In this document: positions 11,431 through 25,400 of the stretch, in pieces
Layout: every line of letters starts with the position of its first letter
Numbering within the stretch: the first letter of the stretch is position 1
Assembly (NCBI RefSeq): GCF_037975245.1
Contig: NC_092578.1
Coordinates: forward strand, 7,901,501-7,965,500
Direction: 5' to 3'
From: Apostichopus japonicus
Taxonomy: Eukaryota; Echinodermata; Holothuroidea; Aspidochirotida; Stichopodidae
DNA length: 64,000 bases
Notes under the pieces: generated by a model
What the model was told of the DNA's origin: nothing
Databases searched by the model: none
Seen by the model: the letters and a program-made list of their open reading frames with translations, nothing else
Translations under genes and position numbers: made by a program

Positions 11431-12080
11431 TTTGAGGACTACTTCATGTTTCGCCATGATCGACAATTTCCAGCAAATGGCGCAGGATTAATTACATACG
11501 TTTCGAAAGGTTGTTGCTGCAACTATCCAAAGGTCTGTGCTAATCTTTCAACTGAGAATATTGAACTACTGGCACTCAGGGTTCGTCCGCGTTTTCTGCC
11601 GAGTGAGATATCAAACATTACAATAGTCAATGTGTACACGAGACCATCAGCTAACTTTGCTTTGCAACAGCCGACAAACAAAGTCTGCGAAATGTAATGA
11701 CCAGATTGCAAAGAGAGAATCCGAGGTCACATATCATCTTACTTGGTAACTTTAGTAGAGACCGCGCCAAATTTTCTTGCAAGATATAGGATACAACAAT
11801 GAAGTGGACTTCATCACATACCCTCAATCTAACTCTAGACTAGACTGTGTATTCGTCAAAGTCGCTGCCAATAGCTACTTCCGATCACTTTAGCACAACT
11901 GTTGTGCCCAAATCACAGAAAAACATGGCAAACACACGAAAAGGAAGATGAAATTAGAGAGGGACCTATTGAGGGAGCATATCAGTTCATTACAAAATGT
12001 GATGAGTTCCACTGACTGGGGTATGTTCAAGAATAGCTCGGACAGCCTTGATGAACTGACTGAAGTAACCTCTGGCTGCA
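11431..12080 (+). pseudogene. LINE endonuclease remnant
   Basis: The frame at 11446-11697 contains a segment like the middle of an AP-type endonuclease of non-LTR retrotransposons (LALRVRPRFLPSEISNITIV, then NVYTRPS). About 100 bases on, in another frame, a DFITYPQSNSRLDCVFVK stretch matches the typical endonuclease block near SRLDxxFV. Frameshifts separate the parts and no reverse transcriptase follows in order, so this is a dead fragment. Confidence 0.6.
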
Positions 12081-12378
12081 TTAAATGTGTCAGCGATTTA
12101 TGTGTACCATGAAAATAACATAGATCTTTATCTGAAATTATGACACATCTTCCAGCAGATAACAGGAGGATTAAAGTTTTAATGAAGGAGAAGAAAATAT
12201 TTCACGATTGACTAAAATACAGACTTACGTCGTAGGCTGCATAGATTGTATTGCTTATAAAAGAGTGATCATTTTGAGGAGTCACACTTGCCAGTATATA
12301 TAGGCAAAAGTACTGTATGCCATATGACAACTGTGAACTAGCCAGTTTTTGCTTGATTTGCTATATATGGGTAGTTGT

Positions 12379-13218
12379 CAGGGGCGGACTGGGTCTTAAA
12401 ACCAGCCCGGGCATTTTTCACCTATACCGTCCCATTATTCATTGATATGCCACTTACTAGTGATCCCCATCCTGGGGGAGGGGTCTAAGATGAGATTTTT
12501 TTTAATTTAAGGAATGCCTAGATGCAAAATGGTGCTATATTTCTCAACTATGTAGGTTACAATAATCCTTTAAAAAAGACATATAAATAATTTCCAGAAG
12601 CAATGCTTGATTAAACTAGGAAAGTTAATAACGTAAACAAAATAATATGTTTTAGACTGAATTTTAATTAGTTTTTCAAGCATTTTGTGACAACATGCTT
12701 GAAAAAATTGAAAAAAACCTAAATAAAATCCACTACAACACATATGTTCAATAACACAAACACATGTCATGTCTACGGGAGTAGGAGCCTATGCAGTTCG
12801 CTGCTTCTGGCAGCCACACGATCAATGATATTTTTAGTGTCAACTTTGGCCAAGATCCTTTTTCCACAGACATCAACGCCTCAAGATGTTCTTGTGTCAT
12901 TGTACTTCTCAAATGGTTTTTGATTCTCTTCAAGGCAGAAAGAACGTTCACATGCCGCTTGTGACACAGGTAGCGTTACCAGCAGCTTGTAGGCAAGCCC
13001 TTGCAAGCATCGTTGAAAAGGTTCAACTTGAGGAGCACCTTGTAGCAACAGAGAGGACAGTCTTTACATGACTGATTCCCACAGTTAAAAATATATTTCT
13101 ACACAGCCTGTCTGTATTCTATTAACTACTGTGAAATGGGCTGTAATTTTTACCAGGCTCCCCAGCCCATCGGCCCACCGGGCATTGCCCAAATGCCCGT
13201 GTGGTCAGTCCGCCACTG
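12379..13218. mobile_element. hAT-type DNA transposon, internally deleted
   Basis: The termini are CAGGGGCGGACTG and CAGTCCGCCACTG, which are inverted repeats. The flanking 8-bp direct repeats GTAGTTGT/GTAGTTGG match at 7 of 8 positions. An 8-bp duplication and CAGGGGCGG ends are hAT hallmarks. The 840-bp body keeps only the last part of a transposase (12748-12951, minus). A truncated inverted relative lies at 53745-54043. The right end is 199 bp upstream of the CFAP69 start codon. Confidence 0.85.
12748..12951 (-). pseudogene. hAT transposase C-terminal dimerisation-domain remnant
   Basis: The frame includes LSALKRIKNHLRSTMTQEHL followed by EAL. This is a well-known signature of the hAT C-terminal dimerisation region, where related proteins read S.LKRIKT.LRSTM.QERL..L. 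The rest of the transposase is missing. The position inside an element with hAT termini and an 8-bp target duplication supports the assignment. Confidence 0.8.
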
Positions 13219-13417
13219 GTAGTTGGTATGCCTGAAAGCTATTTCTTCCCCCCATTTGATCATGTAAAGCATATATGTTTGCATGGCTCGGTAAAAGTGA
13301 TTTACCTCCAACAAAAAGATAATGTGTTCTGGATTGGTATGTTCATTAGTATTCCATTTTCTTTACCATTGCATTCTCAGTCAATAAGCAGAAAAGATCG
13401 ATTTTGCCTGTCCGACT

Positions 13418-16400
13418 ATGGCTACAGAAGATGTACTGACCAAACCAGCTGTTCCAGTTGTGGGTCATGTCATCACTGATGATGACATTGGCGTGAAGCA
13501 GGTACTGTACCATTACACTATACTACGGAGCTGTACTACAAATACATCTCGTCTGTAAAATTGTGGGCTCCTTTTGACATAATATTTTAATTTTCAGCTA
13601 AGGAGACTGACTAGTTTCTTGTGCTCTTTAACTTTTCCAATCATCATTCCTTCCTTTCAAAGTTTTTAAAGAACCCTCAAAAGTAGCTGAACAGGCATAA
13701 TCCCACCTCCTCCCGCGACAACATCGCCACTTCTTTGGTCTTATCATAAACAGATTGAATGTTTTCAAGTGTTGTCCTTCAAGTAAAACATATTCCCATT
13801 ATCATTAGCTGATTGGAAATTGAGCAGTAACATACCTATCGTGAATAAAGGAGCACAGAGAGAATTTGACAGTATTCCATTTCAGGTGTTGCTAATTATT
13901 GTCAGTAAGCCCTGGATAAATAATTGGGAAATGGGAAAGGAGGTGGGATGGCTTTATATTGGTATCACTTCAACTGCAAAGTGACAACTGAATGTTTCTT
14001 GTTGCCGTCAATATTTAATGAACCTCAATATATACAGGTATATCATAAGTGAATAAGTATTGCCTTTTTTTGAAATTGTCTTACAGATATAGTTTAGTTG
14101 TCACGTGCCTAAATCTCCTTTTTCTCAAAAATGGTAAAACTTTGGCAATGTGCTGACACAATCTCTATGTTAAGCACATAGTGTGTGTATAAGTGTGAAA
14201 GTACGAAATTTATATGATGTAAAAAAACAATGGATGAAATAGTCATGAGTTTGATTTCCCCCCACTTTTTCTTTACAGGGCATCAAAATACAGGCGATAA
14301 ACTTCAACAAAGTATTCAAATTATTGACTGATCCTCACTCGGTAAGTTTTCACTTGAATTTTTGTAATGTGTTTTATATATATATATATATATATTTGAA
14401 ATCGTAGTGAGTTGGAAAATCAAGAACAGTGAAAAAACTTCCAGCCTCCACCGAGATTCGAACCTGGGTCTCCCGCTTTATATGCGGACACCCTAACCAC
14501 TAGGCTATGGACGCTGATTGTATGTCCAGAGGTTCAAAGGAAGGTCGTAATTCCACTGTAGGCGTCCGTCACCTGTATCGAACAATACTAGTTCTGTTTT
14601 GGTGACATATTTTGCCTTACTCTAGATATCAAACATGATGCTAACCAACTTGAAATCATTTGTGATTCCTAAAGCCAGATCTCGAAATAGGTATCTCTTT
14701 TGATCTAGTTTAACGTCAGTTTAAATGTTAGTGTGTCCCCCCCCCCCACCCCTGCTTTTTGTACATTTGAGATGAATGGGTTTTGCAAAGTTTTTAACAA
14801 TATTATTAAGAAATTGATATACCTAGCTGTTATAGTTTCTTTTATGCCTTTTGGGTATGGTATATATGCTTTTCTCCTGTTTATATTGCAACATTATCGA
14901 TGTTGATTACTTTGCATGATAATAATTTCTTGTGGCAATTTTACTGTTATCATTTCTTTATCTTGTTGCATGTTTCAGACCACCCTTTATGACCGACACT
15001 TCCATGCATTGCAGAGACTAATACGGCATTACAAGAGTGGTTTGGTATCCTTGTCAAACACACATGCATACATTTATATGTATATATTGCGGAAGGGGGG
15101 GCGGAGAGAGAGGGTGTGTGTCTGTGTGTTGCCCTAATAGGCTGCTTGATGGGTGTTTGTGTCACTTGTAAGGATGGTTCAGAGTTATTTGTGTAATTGG
15201 GTATTGTTTTCTGCTATGAGTCGTATTTTCTTGGTAAAAATAAGTCACCGCTTTTGTGTGCCTGTAACGGATCATGATCACATCCAAGTGTCACGACCCT
15301 AACAGGTTTAAAAAAGCTCACGCAGAAATACTCCCCCATTAATATTTTCTGCTCAATCATCCTTGACCTCTGAAATCCAACAGCTATTAAAAGATCTGGT
15401 GCAGGCTTTTAAAATCATCAATGTGTGCGCAGACAGAGCTGCATCGCATTCAGACTACCTCCAGCCAATGCAAGAGTTGTTAAAAATATGCAGGTGAGAG
15501 CAAAGGCCAAATAATCATTTGAGGTCTCTGAAATACTCTGTTTAACCATACTTATATTTTACATGGTTGAATGGTTCCCAAGCGGTCAGGAAAACGGCCG
15601 GAGGGGGGGACAAAAAGGTAGGGAACATGTAAAAAAGGGAACCCACAAGGACTTTGTGCTATAGGTGGTGACATTGAATTAAGTTGTATAATGCCAGAGG
15701 CCCTTGTTCAAGCTGAATGCCTCTCACTGCATTTATACAAATTACTCCATAAGCAGTGACATGATGCATTATGTCCTCTCATAGCGAAAACACACAGAGT
15801 AATATTTCGTTTGATAAATTATTTATAGGTTAGGGTAATTGAATGACCCCTAGTGAGAAATGATATTAGTGAACCAATTATGTGAAACCTAACACGTTTT
15901 AATCCTTTCGTTGATTTTGATTCTTTACTGCCACTTTTACCCTCTCCCTTCTGTTACAGTTTACCTTTCTTGAAAGAAAAGTCCTCAGATGAGACGGTAT
16001 ACTCACAAATTGTGGTCGAGTCCATTTCACAATTAGGTAAGTATGTTTTGAGTTGGTGTAAGATTTGCAAGAAATGGGGTTCTTGTCAGCAGCTAGCTGA
16101 CCAGCAGGCACGTTGGGAATCCCCCTAGTGGTTACCAAGTGTGAGGACAGCTAACCACTATGTTTTGAATACAACAGGCTAAATAAAGAATAAGACTTGC
16201 TGTTAGATTCAGTATGTAACTATATTAACTCGGCCTCAACATTTAAGTAAATATGCAATGTGAGAAACTTGGCAGGAAGTACACCTCAAATGAATGCACT
16301 GTTAATACAATTATACTTAAAACAGGTATCAATTACACTTACAATTAACTAGGGGGTGTCAAGTGGCCACAAGACTAGTATATATATTGTGCACATTAAT

Positions 16401-19400
16401 AAAATACTATAAGCTTATCTGGCAGGCGGATCTGTATCTTCCAGTAGCACTGTATTCCTGTCAGCTGTTTGCTTTGTTGTTGCTGGCTAGAAACTTCTTG
16501 ACCATGTGAATAAGTCCCAAAGAATGGTTTTAGTGTCCCAAAGTTATTAAATTAAACCATAGTCACCCGATGACTGGTATGCACCATCATGATAAAAAGG
16601 GTCAATGAATGTCGGGCAGATAACAGCAAGTACAAAAAGGGACGGTGGGCGATAGCGATAGATGAACTTCCAGTAAATAACAAATAAGTTCGAATGATGT
16701 CATTCCCAAGGAGAGTAGAAAGTCCAGGTACAATATAATCAAAACAGCGACTAAATGACAGCTCTTCGCTCCATCAATTCCATTAGCGTGAATAGGCACA
16801 GTAAACAAGATGTATATATAATTTACAAATAATTCCTCCAACAAAGTTAAGATACGTTTTCATCAGACAAGGTTGACAGCTTAGTTAACAACAACTCTAT
16901 ATATATCTACACTGTGGACAATCCCTAACCTCAAGACCCCCCAGCCCCCACCAACTCGGCCTCTAGCTATGACTGGCTCACAAGAAAACTGCATCTCTTT
17001 TTAAGACTCCTGGAAGTCAGTTCCTAAACCACAGCATATAAACATGTGACCAACTTAACTCCTCTCATTGGCCCAACTACACCCTTGGTCCAGGTAGCAA
17101 CACTTAGAACCAATCAGGGTTAACCACCAAATACTAATTTGCATACTAATACTGGTACACCGTTTCTAGTTGTTTACTGCAGACAGAGCAAACAGGAAGA
17201 ACAAAGAAAGTAATGTTTTCAAAGTTTAACTACTACTTGTAAAGAGTAAAATGAACACATCAGATGAAGGAGAGGAAGAAGCATAAATATATCTCTTTAC
17301 ATTGGGTCTAAAATATTTTATTTAGGAGATTTTTTTCAAACTTGACAAGTATTTATTAGTACAATCTTGCCCCCCCCCCACCCCAACTTACCTTTGAAGT
17401 CCTGAAGAATTGAATAAATAAATATTAGAAATGTCAGATCGTGTCAAATCTGTGAAGCAAAGTACAACAGTAAAAATGGATAAACGTATGAAATCTTCCT
17501 GGCAAATACAACATTTGGGAAGTAAAAAAGCTTCCTTGTTCAAGTAGTTAAGATGTGCATAGGCTACATAAAGATATAGATCAAGGAATAATGTATCTGG
17601 TTTCGCATCACAAAATGTGTGACTTGCAATATATACATATATATATATATACACAGTGGAATTACGACCTTCCTGACCGGGGTCGAATTTCTGGACATAC
17701 AATCAGCGTCCATAGCCTAGTGGTTAGGGTGTCCGCATATAAATCGGGAAGCCCGAGTCCGAATCCCGGTGGAGGCTTGAAGTTTTTTTCACTGTTCTGG
17801 ATCTTCCAATTCACTACAATTTCAATTATATATATATATTTATATATATATATATATATATAAATACAAAGATATATATATACATATATATAGAATAATG
17901 TACGTATAATATAAATTCATGTGGTGAACATGCTATACTCAAAAACTACCTGCTGTCATCAGTAAAGAATAAAATGTCACCTAGATAGCTTTATTTTTAC
18001 CTCCTCTTTAGGGTACCTAATGCGGGTTCCAAACAGGGACATCAAGTTGGAGTTAGCCAACACTATTCTAAGCATTTATACACAGAAACCGTCCAGTCAG
18101 AAATTTAAGGACCAACTACCTTGCTCTCAGGCGTACAACATTGCCATGCTCGAAAAGAGTGATGTAGCCGAAACATTAGTCAAGGTGAGTTACACATAGC
18201 AGGCCAGCCGGCTAAACCATAACCAAGGTGGATATCCCAAGTACCTTCACATATATGTCAAATCATTAAAATCACTGGAAAGTTGCTTGCAGATCGTGTT
18301 ATGTTCATTCAGTGTATCTGAGGCAGGGTACACAATATCGTAGTTCTGAAACTTTCACAGTTCCGACAGGTCAGTTTATTTTTAAGGTCTTTGTCAATGG
18401 CAGTGATTTTTCCTGGCTCGAGTCGAGTCACGGACTCGCGTCACTGAAGTCCGTGACTCGTTACAACGGTGGAAACTGGTCAGGATGTTCTGATTTATGC
18501 ATAGGTATGATAGGTTGAATGTGAATTAGCTGCAACATCTTGATTGGTTGTTAGAGAGCATGTGCTTGACAATTCTAGTAAAAAGAAAATTAGGCTAATA
18601 CGATAGTTTCTTTGATTATAATGTCTTGTTTTGAGTCAGATAAAACCTTCGTTTGACCCATCTCATGGATCGGATAGCAATAATCACCCCACGGACATAT
18701 CCATACCAGTTTTGTATATTCATTCAGCAGTGGTCCTTTATGACCCATTTTGATTGTTGCCAGTGAATATAGCTGATTTGTGGGTAGAAGGGGAAAAAAC
18801 AATGATGTTGAGATTTTGCAGCATTGCTGTTCTGGATTTATATTTTCAATATTTCTCCCTTAATGCCAATATATTAATTATGTTTATTTCTATGTGTAAG
18901 TACTGACAGTGCCAGTCATTAATGATTATTTCCATTGTTGTATTACGATAGGCGATAGTGTCCAGTTTCTATGCGACTTTTTGGAATGATTATATAACAA
19001 AAAATAAGGCTGCAAGTGAATAATGATGAAAGCATTTGAAATGTGAAATGAGAAGTTATGAGATATTCAAGTCTTCCATATTTGAGGGATCACTCACTAC
19101 TGTTTTGTCTGACTCTCACTCTATAACTCTATATTAGTTTGTATACAACTTGAAAGGATTGAAGGAAAGGGAGGGAGGGAGGGGTAGGGAAGGAATGGCT
19201 TGAATGTTGCCATGGGATACACAAGTGCAAACGATCATTTGCAGATAATGTTTAACAGTAAATAAAATTACTCCCTTTTCACAAACAAAATCTGCCTTGC
19301 CCTGAAAAAAATTTCTTCCTGGGTTCTTGTCCATACTTATCAAGGTTTTACTCACTCCTTTATTATCTACTATGGTCCCGAGTTCGAGTCACTCCAAGAT

Positions 19401-22400
19401 TAATGTATGTCGTCCAGTTACAGAGTTGTTGACGATTGACAATTCATAATCGTGGACGTTAAAATATGAATCTGAGAGACTGACTTCGGTCAGCTTGCGG
19501 CTTTGATAAGCCAATGATGGCTTCTTCGCGAGTTCCTGGTTGCAGGAGAATCTAAAATACATTCAATACATACAAGTTTTGTGAGTGTTTTACTTTGATA
19601 TTACATCTCTCCACAGTCTTTGTCTCTGCTGGAGCAGGACTTGGAAGTGAAACTCTGTCTCATGAATGTCCTACAACACTTGTCGTCCTTCTCTACGCCC
19701 AACTGCGATAAGATGCTGTCGGCAGATGCCGCCTCTCGTATCGCAAGCAGGATGAACGATCCTGACCCAAGTGGAAGGTAAACAAAATGATAATTCCCAG
19801 CTATTGTCGTCTTCTTTTGTCGTTTAAGATGGTTGAAAAGAGCGGATTATAGATAGATACCTTACATTTGTAACAAAAGCAATAAATAATAAAATTGGAA
19901 GTGCAAGAATATGAGCAAACCTTTTTACTTTTTAGAAAGATAAAAAAGAATGACAGCAGTTGAACTTGCAAAAAGCTGTGAGAAAAATGTTATGATAAAG
20001 GAATACATGTGTTTTACTGACGTTGTGAAATATTTTGAAAGGGAGTTTATCTTGAACACCAATCCATACAGAAAACTAACTCACCTACTCACTGTGTGTA
20101 TCTGTAGTTCCAGCAGATATAAAGTCTAAAATCTTCCAAGGTTAAATCTTTCGAGCAGAATATTTGAGTTGACTTGTCAACTTAATCGAATCAAATACAA
20201 TCAAACACAATTGAATCAGGTACAGTAGGGATTACTCAAAATATGATTAAAATCAATCAAGCCAAGACATACTCTTCCAGATTTTAACTTTTACCACTGC
20301 ATGAAGTTATTAATAAGCAAGTAGTTAACTGACTCCCATTCAATTTTTTTTTTTTTCATGCCCATGTTCCATTGACATTAAGCCCATACAAAGAACAAAT
20401 CAGATATTTTCAAAATAAATTTTAGACTCTCTCATCATGATCTGAACGTAAAGTTGGTTGAAAAAGTCGAAGCTATAAGATGCAATGGTATTTTGATATC
20501 GATATAGCATTCACACCAAATTGATCCAAATCATCGCAAAATGGCGATGGAAAAGTAAGATTTGCCTTTTTTTTTGTACCTTCGCAGGTTACTGTTCAGA
20601 TCCATCGAGATTCTGTGGAATTTAATCGAGAATGGTAACAGAGAAGAAGTTTCTAGACAGCTTAACTCACTGGTCTGTCTGAAGTAAGTCATCCATTCAA
20701 TATTTTCATCAATTAATCAGCTCAGCTCTCTCCGTACTTTGAATACAAATATGTAGTGTTCTCTGTGTCTTCAAACTGCATCAGTAGTCAACCATAGTAC
20801 TCGAGTACATATTTCTGTACAAGTACCCTGGGGGGTGGGGGGGAGTGCATAGTTTCTGTACTAGTGCAGGAGTACATATACCTCTGTATTTGTACTCGGC
20901 AAAAAGTGCTAATCTAGTACTGGTACTCATGGCATCGTACTCGTAGTCATAGCTATGTACTTTGTACTCAAATTTGTACCCCGCACCTTGTACTCGTACT
21001 GAGGACATTGTACTGGGCACTTCAAGTCTGGACACGTCACTATTGATTCCAAATATGCTAGAATGTCAGAATATGATCAACAATCTCCAAACTTCAACAA
21101 TCATTCTCAAAACATGTCTCGTCATTTCTTCTTTTTCTCGTCCCACTTTTACATTTCTCCATGTTTGGCAAATAAGGATGGAAGATCAGAACAGTCGTCC
21201 TCCGAACATGTCCGAAACGTTGCTTCTTTTGATTGTCTTACTGTTTTAATACATATTTGTGTTGGGGTATTACTCAGAGTATCAGAACATCAAGGGGAGC
21301 TAATTTGACGAATTATGAGCAATTTTTAGCGGATAAATATTTGAGGCCAATACCTTCTTCATGCGACAGTTAACACTTTTATGAAACATTTTAGTCCATG
21401 TTCTTGGCTTTAATTACTGTAGGGAATTTCCACTTTTTTCTCTCCAAATTTGAGAGGAAAATGTATTCAATGGCCAATATAGTTTGGGAAGGGGATTGGA
21501 GAAGGATGAGGGTGGGGGGGGGGGAGGATGTTGGAGAACACTATTAAACATTACCGAGAGACAGGCCTAATCATAGACCCCTCAAGGGCCACTGTTGCCT
21601 CAGATTGTTTTTTTATCACATTTTATTTATGAATTTTGTTTCAGTGCACTAAAAGATGCCTTTTCAGAGCGAATGACACAGGGTTACAGTCACTATGATA
21701 GACAACTGAGGTAATTAACAAACATCAATATCGTATGACAAAGTATCGACTAATTGATGAGTAGGTCTTACCATCGTGGAAATACTTTTGTGATTCAGAA
21801 TTGCCCTCAGAGCTCTTTTAGCATTGTTGCTTGCAGACTGCATTTGAAATATAGAGCCACCAACCTTGGGTCAAATAATACCATGTTTAGAAACTTTGTC
21901 GATGTATCACAGGATTTTGAAACTGACAATTATTTTCCAGTGCCCATGTGTCATTGTGTTTGGTTATGCGGGCGGCGCATCGATTTTTAATGTCGGCCAA
22001 TTAACGTAGCAGTTTGGTGAATCAGACATGTTGTTCAAATTTGAACAGTGATTATTTATGCTCTATGTTCCAATCAGAAATGTTGTTGACATTTGAATAT
22101 TGATTATTAATGCTCTATGTTCCAATCAGACATGTTCTTTAAATTTGAACATTGATTATTAATGCTCTATGTTCCAATCAGACATATATTGATTATTAAT
22201 GCTCTATGTTCCAATCAGGCATGTTGTTCAAATATGAATATTGATGCTCTATGTACCAATCAGACATGTTGTTGACATTTGAATATTGAATATTGATGCT
22301 CTATGTTCCAATCAGACATGTTGTTGACATTTGAATATTGAATATTGATGCTCTATGTTCCAATCAGACATGTTGTTTAAATTTGAATATTGATTATTGA

Positions 22401-25400
22401 TGCTCTATGTTCCAATCAGAAATGTTGTTGACATTTGAATATTGAATATTAATGCTCTTTGTTCCAATCAGACATATTGTTTAAATTTGAACATTGATTA
22501 TTAATGCTCTATGTTCCAATCAGACATGTTGTTTATATTTGAATATTGATTATTGATGCTCTTTATTCCAATCAGACATATTGTTCAAATTTGAATATTG
22601 ATTATTGATGCTCTATGTTCCAATCAGAAATGTTGTTGACATTTGAATATTGAATATTAATGCTCTTTGTTCCAATCAGACATATTGTTTAAATTTGAAC
22701 ATTGATTATTAATGCTCTATGTTCCAATCAGACATGTTGTTTAAATTTGAATATTGATTATTGATGCTCTTTATTCCAATCAGACATATTGTTTAAATTT
22801 GAATATTGATTATTAATGCTGTTTGTTCCAATCAGACATGTTGTTTAAATTTGAACATTGGTTATTGGTGCTCTATGTTCCAATCAGACATGTTGTTTAA
22901 ATTTGAACATTGGTTATTAATGCTCTTTGTTCCAATCAGACATGTTGTTCAAATTTGAAAACTAGTTATTAATGCTCTTTGTTCCAATACTGTTATGTAC
23001 ATCGTTGTATATGTGTAGCATTAGCCGCCTCTGTATTTATAATTTCCTCAATCTTGCCCATTTTTGCGTTAGCAGTTTGCCTTTTTTGTATACTCAACTT
23101 TGCATAGCAATTTGCCCAATTTGTATGTACAGTAGTTTGCCAATTTTGCATAGCTACTTGCTTCCTGATACCAGATCTTTATAACCCTTGTCTTCATAAA
23201 AAACAATGCATATAACTTCTTATAAAATTGTGAAGAGTGCTCAGATATATTAGTGAAGATTGACTATGAAGAAAAAGGAACCAGCATATTTATATTTTTT
23301 ATAACGTGGCATTTATTTCTATCATATTTATAACTTTTGTCTGGTCTTATCCCACAGGAATGACCTCCTTGTAATTTCAACATTAGTTGCTTCTTCCTGT
23401 CCAGAGGCTCCTTTTATCGTGAGTAACGTGCATCTTAGTTCTGATATAGTAGTGCTGTAACTGGGTGCGGGTGGGTTGTGTAGTAGTGCTGTAGCTGGGC
23501 GTCGGTGGGGTGCGTAGTAGTGCTGTAGCTGGGCATCTGTGGGTTGTGTAGTAGTGCTGTAACTGGGCGTGGGTAGGGTTTGTAGTAGTGCTGTAACTGG
23601 GCGTCGGTGGGGTATGTAGTAGTGCTGTAACTTGGCGTGGGTGGGGTGTGTAGTAGTGCTGTAACTGGGCGTGGGTGGGTTGTGTAGTAGTGCTGTAACT
23701 GGGCGTCAGTGGGGTGTGGGCGTGGGTGGGGTGTGTAGTAGTGCTGTAACTGGGCGTCGGTGGGGTATGTAGTAGTGCTGTAACTTGGCGTGGGTGGGGT
23801 GTAGTAGTGCTGTAACTGGGCGTGGGTGGGTTGTGTAGTAGTGCTGTAACTGGGCGTCGGTGGGGTGTGTAGTAGTGCTGTAACTGGGCGTCGGTGGGGT
23901 GTGTAGTAGTGCTGTAACTGGACGTGGGTGGGTTGTGTAGTAGTGCTGTAACTGGGCGTCGGTGGGGTGTGTAGTAGTGCTGTAACTGGGCGTGGGTGGG
24001 GTGTGTAGTAGTGCTGTAACTGGACGTGGGTGGGTTGTGTAGTAGTGCTGTAACTGGGCGTCGGTGGGGTATGTAGTAGTGCTGTAACTTGGCGTGGGTG
24101 GGGTGTGTAGTAGTGCTGTAACTGGGCGTGGGTGGGTTGTGTAGTAGTGCTGTAACTGGGCGTCGGTGGGGTGTGTAGTAGTGCTGTAACTGGGTTTGGG
24201 TAGGGTGTGTAGTAGTGCTGTAACTGGGCGTCTGTGGGTTGTGCATAATGGAGTGGATATAGATAAGAGATTTCAATCCTGAGGCTTGATTGCGGTAGAA
24301 GAGGGAGTGTTGTCACCAATGGGGGGGGGGGGAGAAGGGTAATGGGTGGGGATTAGGGACATGGAAGATCCTCCAGTCCAAACGTCTTGCCACGCAGGTG
24401 GTGGGGTAATCTGCCAGTAGAGATGAAGGGAGGGAGGATGACAAATCTTAACCAGAGGGTTCAATATGGTAGACTAAGAAGTCTTGAGGAATTCCACATT
24501 TATTTTACGCTAAGATAATTAGATGATCTTGGTTAGATAAATAGTAACAGTTCATCATCTTCAATGGTTATTTTGTGATCATTCCCATGCTCATGTTACA
24601 TATTCATGATTGAAGAAGAAACCTTACATCATCAAATTTTGAATGCAATCGCAAATTTTTTTTTGTGTTGTGGTGTGGTATTTGCTCTGTGTATATACAG
24701 ACCTGCAGTATACTAGGAAACACCTTTTGCTATTGGACTTATCCAATGACCTAGTCTCACAAATTTATCACTACAGTACACCATTAACTTTGTGCATTCT
24801 TCCAGTTCCTTCTGAAGCATCCATTCTTGTCGTACCAAGATGTACATACCCTTACATATTCTTAAAAAGAAAAACGGGATTTCTTCCTCCTGATATCAAA
24901 ATGCAGACTAATCCCCATAAATTACTGTATTTCTCTGCCCAATTTACAGGAGACTGGATATGCCAAACAGTTGATGCTATTTGGGACTTTTCAGGAAGTT
25001 CGATCTCACAATGCTCTTGTGAAATACCTTAAGCTGGGCACTGTAAGTATTAATTTCTAGTTGGCTGAATATCATATGTATTGAACTAGCAGTTTCTTTA
25101 TGATCTAAGTTAAGGGGAAATGTTATTCCTAACTTTAAAATCAGATGGATGGAAGTTTTGGCATTTGTAAACAGTTTGATTTCAGATAATTCTTAAAGGA
25201 AAATGGAGAGAACTTTTAAACTGATGAAGTTTAGCAGATTCTTGATTTAAACACCTGATCAGACACATTTTAAGATATTTCAATCATTTCTTAATCACAC
25301 TTGTCACGTATGGTAAACTGCCAAAGAACCCTCCACTCCCCTCCCACCCCAAAAAAATTTTGTTGAAAAATTGACTTTACTAAAAGAAATTTTGTACTTC

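Noticed and set aside
22015-22990. Regularly spaced repeats that could suggest a CRISPR array
   Set aside because: The repeats are tandem without unique spacers and lie in a eukaryotic intron.
23383-24319. Two overlapping minus-strand frames of about 295 codons encoding Pro/Thr/Tyr/His repeats
   Set aside because: They are produced by the 34-bp minisatellite, overlap each other and CFAP69 exon 10, and have no non-repeat coding part.
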